A model generated the notes under the pieces. The model ran no database searches. It had not been told where the DNA came from and was given only the letters and a program-made list of their open reading frames with translations. Shown here one piece after another: positions 17,060 through 27,007 of a stretch of DNA of 64,000 bases. A program made the position numbers and the translations under genes. The stretch is from Leptospira broomii serovar Hurstbridge str. 5399 (GTDB lineage: Bacteria; Spirochaetota; Leptospiria; Leptospirales; Leptospiraceae): contig NZ_AHMO02000011.1 of assembly GCF_000243715.2 (NCBI RefSeq), positions 580,949 through 644,948 of the forward strand, read 5' to 3'. Position 1 is the stretch's first letter; every line of letters begins with the position of its first letter.

Positions 17060-17573
17060 AAATCCAACCTTCTAAACATGAATAGCATTTAGGAACGATT
17101 GAAAGAAATAAGAGAAAAAGGCCAAGAAAAAATAATTTCCGAGCTGAATAACTTGCTAATTTAGTCCGTTCTAATTTATTTTCAGCATAAATATCTTTCA
17201 TGCATATTAGTATTCGCTCTTCGGATAAGCCGCTGTAACCGATTTTCCTTGCTTCTTCCGTTCCTTCCCGATCGAAACCGTTAAAAATAATTTCAAGAAT
17301 AGTTCCAAATTTATAACTGGAATCGATGAGTAAGATCGGCTCTTTGAATACCCATTACTTTTTACGCGGGAGCATAACCGAATAATTAGAAAAACCATAT
17401 ATTTTGATCGTATATTTTATAAACAAACAATTCGGGCATCGCGAAGCAATACGATCATTTATCCCCATTCGAGAACCGTCATATAATTGAGACTTCATAT
17501 CCTATTTTTTTTACAGTATAAAGTCCGAAAACGGCGAGCCATCTTACGAAAGCTGTTTTATAATGCTATTAGA
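17060..17573. other. Intergenic region between divergent genes
   Basis: 514 bases separating the FG-GAP protein gene from the Ada-AlkA gene. A minus-strand frame at 17207-17398 and the upstream extension of the Ada-AlkA frame (17487-17573) do not look like protein. It must hold both promoters; no clear operator was seen. Confidence 0.4.
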
Positions 17574-19004
17574 ATGTTAGATGCAAATATTTGCTGCCAA
17601 GCCATGTCGACTCATGATACAAGATTCGACGGAATTTTCTTCGTAGCAGTCAAAAGCACAATGATATACTGTCGCCCCGTTTGTCGGGTAAAATTACCGC
17701 TTCGAAAGAACTGTTCTTTTTATCCGAGCGCTGCGGCGGCCGAAGTCGCCGGATACCGTCCTTGCTTACGCTGCCGTCCGGAACTTGCGCCTGGATATTC
17801 TCCGATGGAGGCGGTTAGTAGATTGGCTTCTCAGGCATTGCAAATGATTGACGAAGGAGCATTGAACAAAGGTTCAATCGAAGATCTCGCAGATGATTTC
17901 GGCGTTACATCCCGCCATTTGAGACGAGTTATAAAACTTAAATTCGGAGTATCTCCGATTGAACTAGCGCAAACGCAACGATTACTCCTTGCGAAACGTC
18001 TATTAACGGATACGAATCTTCGAATTACCGAAATAGCGTTTACGAGCGGATTCTCGAGCCTAAGGAGATTCAACACTCTTTTCAAGAGCCGGTATCGAAT
18101 GGTTCCGGGTCAATTCAGGAAAGCATATCGTCCTACAACAAAGAATTCAGATAAAATCGATTGCGATCTTAGCTTCCGCCCTCCTTTCGACTGGAACTCT
18201 ATTATCGGTTTTTTAGGTCAACGAATTCTGGCCGGCGTAGAAGAGATTCAGGATGAAAAGTATCTAAGAACCGTCTCCATTGACGGTGTCACCGGTATTA
18301 TTTCGGTTTCGCCCGTTAACGGAAAAAATCTTTTACGAGCACGGATAAGCTCTTCGCTCCTCCCGGCTTTAATCCCGATACTATCAAGTCTCCGAAGATT
18401 ATTCGATCTCAATGCGGAACCGATTTCGATCGCACATCATTTAGGTAAATTGTCCGCAAAGAATCCCGGACTTCGTGTCCCCGGCTCTTTTGATCCTTTC
18501 GAAGTGGGTATTAGGGCAATCCTCGGACAGCAAATCAGCGTCAAAGCGGCTACCACTATCGCAGCTCGTTTCGTGAGAATCTTTGGTCTTACTATTGAGA
18601 CCGGCATTACGGGATTAACATATTTGACTCCGACTCCGGAGCGCGTAGCGAATTCCAACGTTAAGAGAATCGCAACCTTGGGTTTACCTGCAAAACGGGC
18701 CGAAACGATTCTCGCATTTTCGAAAGCAGTCGCCGAAAAGAAACTGAATCTTAAACCGGATACTAATTTCGAAAAGCAGATCGAGGAATTGACGAGTTTA
18801 CCTGGAATCGGCGATTGGACCGCCCAATACATCGCGATGCGTGTCTTCGGCTGGCCTGATTCGTTTCCGCATACGGATTTAGGAATTTATAAAGCGCTCG
18901 GCGTAAATAATCCGAGTAACGTATTAAAGATAGCGGAGAATTGGCGACCGTGGCGATCCTATGCAACGATGCATCTATGGAAATCTTTGGAGGAGAAGAT
19001 ATGA
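17574..19004 (+). CDS. Ada-type regulator fused to AlkA DNA-3-methyladenine glycosylase
   Basis: 476 residues when started at ATG 17574; codons before it have no counterpart in the family. Domains: an Ada zinc/methyl-acceptor domain (Cys33 and Cys37 in YCRPVCR, Cys64 and Cys67 in CLRCRPE; family knowledge makes the first of these the methylphosphotriester acceptor); an AraC helix-turn-helix at about 100-185; an AlkA N-terminal domain; and a helix-hairpin-helix glycosylase domain (LGQQISVKAATTIAARF, LPGIGDWTAQYIAMR) with catalytic Asp435 in FPHTDLGI. It should sense and excise alkylated bases and activate its own operon. Overlaps ogt by four bases. Confidence 0.95.
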   Translation: MLDANICCQAMSTHDTRFDGIFFVAVKSTMIYCRPVCRVKLPLRKNCSFYPSAAAAEVAGYRPCLRCRPELAPGYSPMEAVSRLASQALQMIDEGALNKGSIEDLADDFGVTSRHLRRVIKLKFGVSPIELAQTQRLLLAKRLLTDTNLRITEIAFTSGFSSLRRFNTLFKSRYRMVPGQFRKAYRPTTKNSDKIDCDLSFRPPFDWNSIIGFLGQRILAGVEEIQDEKYLRTVSIDGVTGIISVSPVNGKNLLRARISSSLLPALIPILSSLRRLFDLNAEPISIAHHLGKLSAKNPGLRVPGSFDPFEVGIRAILGQQISVKAATTIAARFVRIFGLTIETGITGLTYLTPTPERVANSNVKRIATLGLPAKRAETILAFSKAVAEKKLNLKPDTNFEKQIEELTSLPGIGDWTAQYIAMRVFGWPDSFPHTDLGIYKALGVNNPSNVLKIAENWRPWRSYATMHLWKSLEEKI

Positions 19005-19567
19005 TATACTACGCAAAAATAGGATCACCGATCGGCGAACTTCTTATCATATCGAATGAAACGAACATCACACGCATTTGTATGAATAAGCAAAAATACG
19101 GCGCCGAAATCGCAGCGGATTGGATCGAGCATCCCGATCTCGAACCGATATCGCTCGCATCCGAACAGCTCACAGCATACTTTGCCGGACGCCTAAAAAA
19201 ATTCGATTTACCGCTTACTATGATAGGAACTCCTTTTCAGAAACGAGTATGGACGGAGCTTGTGAAGATACCTTTCGGAAGAGTTATTTCCTATGGAGAA
19301 TTGGCCCGTCGGATCGATAATCCGAACGCTTCCCGCGCCGTCGGCCTTGCCAACGGTAAAAACCCGATGGCAATTGTCGTCCCATGTCACCGAGTTATCG
19401 GATCGAACGGAAATCTCACCGGATACGGAGGCGGGATACCTAATAAACAGTACTTACTTGAACTGGAACGAAGTCTCGAACAAGGCAATATAAAATCTGA
19501 CAAGAATTGCGAAGGGGAATTATGGATCTGGTCTGGGCAGAACGAACTACCTTTGAAATATAATTGA
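19001..19567 (+). CDS. ogt: O6-methylguanine-DNA methyltransferase
   Basis: 188 residues from ATG 19001, which overlaps the Ada-AlkA stop (ATGA). A suicide repair enzyme that transfers the alkyl group from O6-methylguanine to its own cysteine. The active site is intact: Cys129 in IVVPCHRVIGSNG; the arginine-finger helix reads SYGELARRIDNPNASRAVG, followed by the GYGGGIPNKQYLLELE tail. A plus-strand frame reaches back to 18941, inside the upstream gene, and is not the start. The C-terminus is about 20 residues longer than usual. With Ada-AlkA it reconstitutes the full adaptive response in two proteins. Confidence 0.95.
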   Translation: MIYYAKIGSPIGELLIISNETNITRICMNKQKYGAEIAADWIEHPDLEPISLASEQLTAYFAGRLKKFDLPLTMIGTPFQKRVWTELVKIPFGRVISYGELARRIDNPNASRAVGLANGKNPMAIVVPCHRVIGSNGNLTGYGGGIPNKQYLLELERSLEQGNIKSDKNCEGELWIWSGQNELPLKYN

Positions 19568-19822
19568 TAAGAGACTGAAATAGTTCGAAAAAATGAAACA
19601 CAGAAGTAATCGACTCTCGGAAAAATTCGCTTGAATCTAGGACCGAACAATACAAGAAGGCGCGGCATCCTTTTTACTTAAAATAGAAACCGATCAAGTA
19701 AAATAATTTCGTCTTAAAGATCGTTAACGGTGCCCCACTACTAAAATGCGAGTGGCTAAAACTGTTTGACAAATGCCAAAACACACGGCAATGTTTCCGC
19801 CTCCGCTTAAGGTTCGCCCAGA

Positions 19823-22378
19823 ATGAAATATATTTTTTCCATTTTGAATAATCTTAAAATTCGGACAAAAATGATTATATTCGTATCAGGGATAGTCCTT
19901 CTCTGCGTACTCCCCCTCTCTATTATTGTGTTGTACCGGAATCAGGCTATCGTTTTGGAAAAAACGTTCGAAGTGTGTCGAAACTTGGCCAATAATATTG
20001 CGAATTTAGCTACCGAAGAACTGCTAATCAATGAAACATATGATGCAACTAGAACGAGCTTACTCCGATTACGGGAAAGTAATATTTCGGGACTAATCGA
20101 TTCGTATGTGATCAACGTAGATCGAAAATATGTCGCAGATCTCAACGAGGATAAAATCGGGAAAGATATACCCGAATCGGAATTTCAAAAAATTTCCTCG
20201 ATCAAAGAACTTACTCTAAACGAAATTTCCATTAATGAAAAAACCGTTCTAAGATTTTCTTATCCTATTTTCATAAACTACCAAGGCCAAAAAATGTGGG
20301 TGGGAGTCGCCATATTCGAATTCGATAAGGACAAAGTTTATGAACCGGTATATGCGATAAGGCGAAGCATTATCAGTGTCGCTAGCGCATTATTCGTATT
20401 AGGAATCATAATAGCGATTTTAGTTGCAATCAACTTCTCAAAACCGATTCGTACTCTGTCCCAGGGAGTTAAGATCATCGGCGAAGGAGATTTAAATTTT
20501 CAAATAGCGATCAGCGGAAAGGATGAAATCGGAGTCCTAGCTTCGCAGTTCAACAGGATGACTTCGCAGATCCGAGACTTTACTCAGAATCTTGAATCGA
20601 TGGTCCATCAAAGAACGGACGAACTCAATCAGACTCTAGAAAAAGTTCAGGCATTAAAAGTTTCGCAAGACGCGGATTACTATCTCACTTCCGTGCTATT
20701 GGAACCTCTACAGCCGAACAATAATATTTCGAAAAGAGTAAAAACCGAATTTTTCGTAGAGCAGAAAAAGAAATTTTCATTTCGCAGATGGAACTCCCAA
20801 CTCGGCGGAGATATCTGCATAACCGATCGTATCTGGTTAGACGGTCGAGAATATACGGTCTTTGCGAACGGGGACGCGATGGGTAAATCCATGCAAGGAG
20901 CCGGCGGCGCTCTCGTTTTAGGCGTGGTCTTTAATTCCGCTATCCTCAGATATAAGAGATCGAAAAATCAGAAGATTTTTCCGGAGGCTTGGTTAAAGGA
21001 AAGGTTTTTGGATCTACAAAACGTATTTTTATCTTTCGACGGATGCATGTATATCTCGGTTTGCATGGGACTTGTAGACACCGATTCCGGACTGTTATAT
21101 TATATAAATGCGGAGCATCCTTGGACCGTTCTTTATAGGGATTCCGAAGCTTCCTTTTTAGAGACAAACTTAAGTTTAAGAAAATTGGGAATGCCCGAAC
21201 AGGAAGATAAATTTTATATCAGACTTTTCCAGATGCTCCCTGGCGACGTTATCATCATCGGCTCGGACGGGAGGGACGATATATTAATTTCCAAATCGGG
21301 AGAGGATGATATTATTAACGAAGATGAAACGAAATTCCTGCAGCATGTCATGAACGGAAAAGGCAATTTATATAAAATAAAAGAAGAGGTCGAAAGCTCC
21401 GGAACTCTTATAGATGATTTTTCCATATTGAGGATATCATACTTAGAAAAGCATGATATCCCCATGATCGCAAACTACATACCGATTGAAATTCAGAAAG
21501 TAATACGGGATACTTCACGGCTGTTTGAAGACGGAAGATTCGAAGAATGCATTACGATGATAGAGGGACTCGGAGAAAAAAAGGATTCATATCCGGATCT
21601 TCTAAAGATCGCCGGAAGCATTCACTATAAAAATAAAGAGTTCGATAAAGCTCTGCCTTTCTTCGAAAAATACATAGCTGCCATACCCGGCGATAACGAG
21701 TGTATCTACTGGATTTCCAATAGCCTCCGATTACTCGGGAGATTTTCCGAGGCCGCCGACTATGGCGAAAGACTGTTTTTAAGAGACAGATTTCACTTTA
21801 TGAATTTATTGAATTTGGGCGATGTCTATCTCAAGATGAAGATTTATCCTAGGGCTAAGAAAATCGCCCATCAAGCGCTGGAAGTTCAGCCCAATCATCC
21901 TGATGCCGAAGCTCTTAACGAAAATATAATATCCGGAATGAGCGAAGACGGCTTTGTCGAGGAAATTCAAATATTAGACGAAGCCAACACCAAATACGTC
22001 AACCTAGAGGATATCCTCACGAAGGCGGACTATTTGTACCATAAGAAAAATTACGGCGAAGCTTTGGAATCTTACGAGAAAGCAAACAGAATAGAAGGAA
22101 ATAACCCCTGGACACTGTTCCGAATAGCCAATTGCCATTCTCTACTGAACGATCTAGCGAATGCCGAGCGTTTCTATCTGAAATCGATCGAAAAAGCTCC
22201 TAAAAACCACCATGCCCACAATAATCTCGGAAGCATCTATTATAGAAATGGCAATATCTTTCAGGCTAAGGAAGAATGGAAGAAAGCCTTGGAAATAAAA
22301 CCCGATTTCAAAACAGCCATTTTAAATCTTGCTAAAATCGAATCTTTAGAGTCGAACCGATTAGCTTCCGAAGTATAA
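19823..22378 (+). CDS. Membrane SpoIIE-type (PP2C) phosphatase with HAMP and TPR domains
   Basis: 851 residues. Order: membrane helix (about 15-38); extracytoplasmic sensor (40-180); second helix (185-208); HAMP (to 258); coiled linker; a SpoIIE/PP2C domain at about 310-505 with metal-binding aspartates Asp330 (QLGGDI), Asp351 (NGDAMGKSMQGAGG) and Asp482 (GSDGRDDI); then about seven TPR units to the end (LNLGDVYLKMKIYPRAKKIA, NLGSIYYRNGNIFQAKEEWK). RsbU-like enzymes dephosphorylate anti-anti-sigma proteins or similar switches; the TPR part should bind a partner. AAGG lies 11 bases before the ATG. The next gene follows after 23 bases and also ends in TPRs. Confidence 0.88.
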   Translation: MKYIFSILNNLKIRTKMIIFVSGIVLLCVLPLSIIVLYRNQAIVLEKTFEVCRNLANNIANLATEELLINETYDATRTSLLRLRESNISGLIDSYVINVDRKYVADLNEDKIGKDIPESEFQKISSIKELTLNEISINEKTVLRFSYPIFINYQGQKMWVGVAIFEFDKDKVYEPVYAIRRSIISVASALFVLGIIIAILVAINFSKPIRTLSQGVKIIGEGDLNFQIAISGKDEIGVLASQFNRMTSQIRDFTQNLESMVHQRTDELNQTLEKVQALKVSQDADYYLTSVLLEPLQPNNNISKRVKTEFFVEQKKKFSFRRWNSQLGGDICITDRIWLDGREYTVFANGDAMGKSMQGAGGALVLGVVFNSAILRYKRSKNQKIFPEAWLKERFLDLQNVFLSFDGCMYISVCMGLVDTDSGLLYYINAEHPWTVLYRDSEASFLETNLSLRKLGMPEQEDKFYIRLFQMLPGDVIIIGSDGRDDILISKSGEDDIINEDETKFLQHVMNGKGNLYKIKEEVESSGTLIDDFSILRISYLEKHDIPMIANYIPIEIQKVIRDTSRLFEDGRFEECITMIEGLGEKKDSYPDLLKIAGSIHYKNKEFDKALPFFEKYIAAIPGDNECIYWISNSLRLLGRFSEAADYGERLFLRDRFHFMNLLNLGDVYLKMKIYPRAKKIAHQALEVQPNHPDAEALNENIISGMSEDGFVEEIQILDEANTKYVNLEDILTKADYLYHKKNYGEALESYEKANRIEGNNPWTLFRIANCHSLLNDLANAERFYLKSIEKAPKNHHAHNNLGSIYYRNGNIFQAKEEWKKALEIKPDFKTAILNLAKIESLESNRLASEV

Positions 22379-22401
22379 TTTTCATAAGTAAATTTTTTGC
22401 C

Positions 22402-23985
22402 ATGGGTAATATCAACGTTCATAACTTCGGATTAAAAGTGACCATGATTGTCCTCGTAATCTTAGTCTTATCGAAATTTCCGAATAATTTATTTTCCGCA
22501 CCGGGCATTCCACCGGGCAATATAGAGATATTACTGTCTTCCGACAATAATATCTACGAACAAGCTTTGTACGGTATTCAATCCACTCTCGAACACCCGG
22601 TTAGAGTCTCTTATGTAGACCTCATTCAGTCCGAAAACAAAGATATCACCAGCTACTTTAGAGAATTGGAAGCCACCAATACGAAACTCCTAATAGCGAT
22701 AGGACCCATTGCCCTGAAATTAGCTAGCGAGAATATTACGAAAATACCTGTAGTCTTTACTATGGTAAGCAACCCGAAATCTTTCGGAATGAATTCGAGC
22801 AATATTTGCGGCATCGGCATGGATATTTCGATTGCGGAGTTCTTTAAGGCAATAAAAGAACTTTCTCCGAATGCCGAAAGAGTGATTACATTCTACTCAC
22901 AACAGGAGGGGGAGTTCTTTGCTACGGAAGGAGATTACGTAGATTTAAAATATCGATTGCTATTCAGCAAATGGAAAGTCGGCGAGGAAAATTTTCGAAG
23001 CAGCTTGGAAAAAATAAAGGGAGAGTATGACGCATTTATAATAATCAAGGACCCGCTTTATAATAGGGCAATTTTCGAAGAACTGTCCGCATTCGCCCGG
23101 AAGAATAAAATAATATTAGGCGCTCCGTTCCCTGCCCTAGTAAGAGCGGGGACGACGTTTGGAATAAGCCCTGAATATAATAAATTAGGAATTGAAACCG
23201 GAGAGTTAGCGAATCGAATATTGTCCGACAAATCTTCTTGTAAGACTGAAAAGTTCATCCTACCGGATAAACCCGCCTTTTTTCTGAATGAAAATTACGC
23301 TGCCGAATCTGGATTGAACATCCCCAATGAGATAAAGGAGAGAGCTAAACTCACTCAATTATTCACGGTTGGAATCAACCTATTAAACGAAGGAAAACTA
23401 AAGAGCGCGAGAGTCATCTTTGAAACTATCCTAAAAAAGGATCCTAACAACCAATCGGTTTCTTCTTACTTACAGCTAGTGATAGAAAAAATGACCGGCG
23501 GAAAAACCAAAGAATTGCTTTTGTCTGCCGAGGAATATTACAAGAAAGGAAATTATCCCCAAGCAAGAACCGAATATCAAAAAGTCCTATTTATCAACCC
23601 GAATTTACAAATCGCCAAAGAAGGATTGGCGACTGCAACCTTTGCTCAAAGCGAAGCGGAAAGAATTTCGGCCGAGCGTCTGGCCAGGACCGGAAAAGTA
23701 TTCGATGCGATTAAAATGTATCTTTCTTCACTTAGAACCTATCCGCAAAATTCAAAATCCGTCGGAGAGTTAAGTCATATCCGAGTATCCGAGCTTTCGA
23801 AGATATCGGACTATTTGAAAGAAGGCATAAACCTCTATTCGCAAAGAGAATACGAAAATTCAATTCGGCTATTCGAACATATTCTTTTAATAGACCCTTC
23901 CGACAAGAGAGCCCAGGAATACTTGCGCCTCTCGAATAAGAAACGTGAGGCAATTCAAATTCTGCAAGCAAAACGAACCAATTAG
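22402..23985 (+). CDS. ABC-type substrate-binding protein (PF04392-like) fused to TPR repeats
   Basis: 527 residues with a signal sequence (VTMIVLVILVLSKFPNNLFSA). Residues 35-310 resemble the ABC_sub_bind family of periplasmic binding proteins (TrpX-like): LLIAIGPIALKLA, IPVVFTMVSNPKSFG, GIGMDISIAEFFKAIKEL, and FALVRAG-like ALVRAGTTFGISPEY. Residues 320-520 are TPR units (AEEYYKKGNYPQARTEYQKV, GINLYSQREYENSIRLFEHI). No permease or ATPase gene is adjacent, so it probably serves as a receptor rather than in transport. It is 23 bases downstream of the PP2C-TPR gene and convergent with a TonB-dependent receptor. Confidence 0.82.
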   Translation: MGNINVHNFGLKVTMIVLVILVLSKFPNNLFSAPGIPPGNIEILLSSDNNIYEQALYGIQSTLEHPVRVSYVDLIQSENKDITSYFRELEATNTKLLIAIGPIALKLASENITKIPVVFTMVSNPKSFGMNSSNICGIGMDISIAEFFKAIKELSPNAERVITFYSQQEGEFFATEGDYVDLKYRLLFSKWKVGEENFRSSLEKIKGEYDAFIIIKDPLYNRAIFEELSAFARKNKIILGAPFPALVRAGTTFGISPEYNKLGIETGELANRILSDKSSCKTEKFILPDKPAFFLNENYAAESGLNIPNEIKERAKLTQLFTVGINLLNEGKLKSARVIFETILKKDPNNQSVSSYLQLVIEKMTGGKTKELLLSAEEYYKKGNYPQARTEYQKVLFINPNLQIAKEGLATATFAQSEAERISAERLARTGKVFDAIKMYLSSLRTYPQNSKSVGELSHIRVSELSKISDYLKEGINLYSQREYENSIRLFEHILLIDPSDKRAQEYLRLSNKKREAIQILQAKRTN

Positions 23986-24013
23986 CCGGATTCCGTCTAA
24001 GTCATGTTTAGAT

Positions 24014-24027
24014 TTAGAATATTCTAA
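24014..24027. terminator. Perfect palindrome between convergent genes
   Basis: TTAGAATATTCTAA is a 14-base perfect palindrome in the 48-base gap between the binding-protein gene and the TonB-receptor gene, which converge. Position suggests a two-way transcription end, but the stem is AT-rich and lacks a loop, so the function is weakly supported. Confidence 0.3.
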
Positions 24028-24033
24028 TAATCT

Positions 24034-26775
24034 TTAAAAAGAGGCGTTTAGGTCGACCATAGCCTGCCTTTGCGTATTCGAGTAGTCGAAAGGAAAGTTG
24101 TTAATTTTGATCAGCTTCTGTTGATTGTTTAACAAATTCGAAGCGAAGAAGCCTATACTAATCTTTTCGGTAATGTAATATGCTAATCTTACATCCACGT
24201 TCACCCAGTTTCCCACATAGTTAGGCCGATATTGCGGATATTGCAGTCTCGAATCGCTTTGCAAGATCCCGGTAGTCGGGTCGATCGGACCGAAATCCGA
24301 TGATCTTCTATAAACGGTTCCTTGATAATGGGCCTGAATGCTGCTTTCAATCTTACTAGTAACATATCGTATTCCCATATTTGCAAGATGGGAAGGCGCC
24401 CAAGTCATTTGATTCTGACTGGGCGAAATGGTTTTGTCCAAAATCTTTTCGCTTAACCGATGAGCATAAGAATAGTTGAAGAAACCCGAGAATTGATGGA
24501 ATGTAAAATTGATTTCGGATTCGACCCCGTTCGTAACAGCCGAGTAAATATTCGTGCTTAAATTATTGTTTTGCAGACTGTAAAATATTTGGTTTTGAAA
24601 ATTCCTTACAAAATAGTTTACGCGAAAGTTAATATATTGATTTAAATTCCAGTCGAGAGCGGCCTCGTAATCTCGCACAATTTCCGGCCTCAATTGTCTA
24701 GGGTTCGATGCAAGGGAAAAAGTATTCGCACCAAACATTTCCGTAATCGACGGAGTTCGAAACGCTTGCCCGCCCATCAGCTTTAAATTTAAACTATTCG
24801 TAATAAAGTAAACTAAAGCAGCCTTAGGGCTCGTCTTTCTAAAAACACGCTTTTCATTCGGTGCATACGGAAATCCTAAGTAGTTGCTATAAGGATTATC
24901 AATTCCCCTATAGTGCTGGGTGGTTTGATCGTTTCGCACTCCTACAGTCAGCTGCAACTTATTATATAAGAATTTAGGGGAAACCATTTGTCCGAATACA
25001 CCCACTGTCCAGACGGGCTTATTCTTAATCCAAGCTAACCAGGGCCCGAGAGTTCCGTTTGCATTGTTTGCGAACGGAGGAAAGGAATCCGCAGCATCGG
25101 AAAGATTGGCATTCGCATAATGACTTTGATCGCCGGTATAAATGAATCTTGTGGTTTCAACGCCGGCCAAAATACTTCCCGAGTTCCCCAAATCATACGT
25201 TAGCTGGGCCCGCCCGAAAAGACTTTGTCCGTTAGTTTTTAGATATTCGCTGACCCCGGCCGGATAGAATCCCGCTGAAGAACCGTTTTGAGCGTAACGA
25301 GTGTTCCAATCAATACTATGTTTTTGGTATTGCAATACGTATTCGTGAGTGAGCTTGGAGCCTATTTTATTTTTATATTTCATCGAGGCCATGTCTCGAT
25401 ACTCGTCCATTTTTCCGTTATAATCGGGAATTGCCCAAAGCCAACCGTGCCCGGTTTGAAAATTCCAGTATTGTCTATGATATTGAATCGTTAAACCTTC
25501 TAATATATCCTTACCTTCCAACTTCGCAAAAAGATAATAATTCGATCTCGCGTCTTGAACGGGAAACTTAGCTAAGAAAAATCCGGTGATATCCGTTCTA
25601 CCCGAACCGTCGTAATCCTTATAGTTATTTCCGTTTGTTTCATATGAATTGTAACTCATGACATAATCGAACAACTTACCCGTATTACCAGTCCTAAAAT
25701 CATAAATCTTAGTCCCTGAAGTTCCCATCCGAACTCTAGTCTGCATCTCTCCCCTCAGATCCTTACCCGAATACGTATTTAAAGAAATGATTCCGTTCAT
25801 GGCATTACTACCGTATAAGGCCGATCCCGGACCTCTTACCACCTCGGCGGATTTAAGCATATTCAGAGGAGTTATTTCCGACGTCAAAGCCGAGCCGTAT
25901 AAATTATCGTTAAACTGAACCCCGTCCACAAGCATTAGAAGATGATTATTATTCCAACCTTCGAACATTCCTCGATAGCTAATCGTATTTCGATCATAGT
26001 CTTGAGACGGTGCATATCCCGGTAGATTCCCAAGCACATCATTCAAGGATATCCTGCCGTAATGTAATAACTCTTTATCGGATATCACGGAAACAAGGTC
26101 CGGAGCATCGTGAGTCAATAATTCGGTTTTAGTGGATGCCGTCGTGACTTGAGATTGGAGTAAATTAAAGACTTGTTCTGTAGATTTTTTAATATCTTCC
26201 TTTTGAACCGGAAAGATAAATTTCTTACTTATAGGGTTGGATAAAACATACTCGTTTATATTCTCTCTTCTTTCTTGCTTGTTTTTATTGATTCGCACTG
26301 ACAATACGATTTTTTGCGTAAATTGGTCAATAACGCTTTCATCCGATTGATGCCCCTCGTCTTTCGGTAAGTCATTTTTTATTTCCTCCAATCCTTGCAC
26401 TTCGTTATAACTATTATAGGCATCTATTAAGAATCCTTTTTCGGCATTATAAATCTGTCCGTACAATATGAGTCGGCCGGTATTTTTCTCCCTCCGATAG
26501 AAACCGGTCAAGTATACGTTCCCCTTGGAGATTCGTTTAAAGTTTTCCTCCGGATTTAAAGGCGGTAGAATATCAACGGAATAACGTAAGGTTTCGAGTT
26601 GGCTTTTAAGTTTTTCAATAATTTTTTTCGAAATTTCCGGCTCCAACTTTGAGTCGAAAGTTTGAAATTGCCCTATGTAAATCGGCTCGGATGAACTTTG
26701 AGCCTCGAGCGGATACCCTAAAACGAAGTAAAAGAATGTTACAATTAAGCAGCCAAATATATTGTATTTATTCAT
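24034..26775 (-). CDS. TonB-dependent outer-membrane receptor with an N-terminal periplasmic extension
   Basis: About 913 residues from ATG 26773-26775, where the signal peptide begins (NKYNIFGCLIVTFFYFVLG); the 59 upstream codons are non-coding leader. Residues 25-230 form an extra domain (IYIGQFQTFDSKLEPEIS, KLKSQLETLRYSVDILPP, GNVYLTGFYRREKNTGRLIL) that resembles TolB/FlgO-type lipoprotein folds rather than a standard plug extension. The plug follows (NDVLGNLPGYAP, YRGMFEGWNNNHLLMLVDG, VVRGPGSALYGSNAMNGII), then a 22-strand barrel ending DLNASF. The substrate is unknown; family members import iron complexes or cobalamin. The gene lies alone but converges with the phosphatase/binding-protein operon. 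Confidence 0.88.
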   Translation of the reverse strand: MNKYNIFGCLIVTFFYFVLGYPLEAQSSSEPIYIGQFQTFDSKLEPEISKKIIEKLKSQLETLRYSVDILPPLNPEENFKRISKGNVYLTGFYRREKNTGRLILYGQIYNAEKGFLIDAYNSYNEVQGLEEIKNDLPKDEGHQSDESVIDQFTQKIVLSVRINKNKQERRENINEYVLSNPISKKFIFPVQKEDIKKSTEQVFNLLQSQVTTASTKTELLTHDAPDLVSVISDKELLHYGRISLNDVLGNLPGYAPSQDYDRNTISYRGMFEGWNNNHLLMLVDGVQFNDNLYGSALTSEITPLNMLKSAEVVRGPGSALYGSNAMNGIISLNTYSGKDLRGEMQTRVRMGTSGTKIYDFRTGNTGKLFDYVMSYNSYETNGNNYKDYDGSGRTDITGFFLAKFPVQDARSNYYLFAKLEGKDILEGLTIQYHRQYWNFQTGHGWLWAIPDYNGKMDEYRDMASMKYKNKIGSKLTHEYVLQYQKHSIDWNTRYAQNGSSAGFYPAGVSEYLKTNGQSLFGRAQLTYDLGNSGSILAGVETTRFIYTGDQSHYANANLSDAADSFPPFANNANGTLGPWLAWIKNKPVWTVGVFGQMVSPKFLYNKLQLTVGVRNDQTTQHYRGIDNPYSNYLGFPYAPNEKRVFRKTSPKAALVYFITNSLNLKLMGGQAFRTPSITEMFGANTFSLASNPRQLRPEIVRDYEAALDWNLNQYINFRVNYFVRNFQNQIFYSLQNNNLSTNIYSAVTNGVESEINFTFHQFSGFFNYSYAHRLSEKILDKTISPSQNQMTWAPSHLANMGIRYVTSKIESSIQAHYQGTVYRRSSDFGPIDPTTGILQSDSRLQYPQYRPNYVGNWVNVDVRLAYYITEKISIGFFASNLLNNQQKLIKINNFPFDYSNTQRQAMVDLNASF

Positions 26776-26793
26776 CGAAATATTCAGCGTGAT

Positions 26794-26817
26794 AAAGGTT
26801 CGGCCCGAAAGGTTCGG
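26794..26817. repeat. Tandem 10-base direct repeat upstream of the TonB receptor
   Basis: AAAGGTTCGG occurs twice with a 4-base spacer (26794-26803 and 26808-26817), giving a 14-base period, 19 bases upstream of the receptor's start and just downstream of its best promoter candidate. Two in-phase copies suggest a binding site for a regulator or an untranslated-leader element. Confidence 0.5.
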
Positions 26818-26847
26818 ATTATCTATTGAATTTTCCAAGAAAGTCAA
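26818..26847 (-). promoter_or_regulatory. Candidate promoter of the TonB receptor gene
   Basis: On the minus strand TTGACT (26842-26847) and GATAAT (26818-26823) are separated by 18 bases, a fair sigma-70 promoter. It would start transcription close to the tandem AAAGGTTCGG/CCGAACCTTT repeats. Sequence-only call. Confidence 0.4.
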
Positions 26848-27007
26848 TATAAAAATTATTTCTCCATTTACTAAAATGCCGCCCGGAGGTATGACGAATT
26901 TTGTTAGATCCCTCATCGCTACTTTGATTTTCGTTACCCTTAATCTTCGCATCGATCACTTACACTGTTTTGACAAATTAATAGAAATATTTATACATTT
27001 TCCATAT

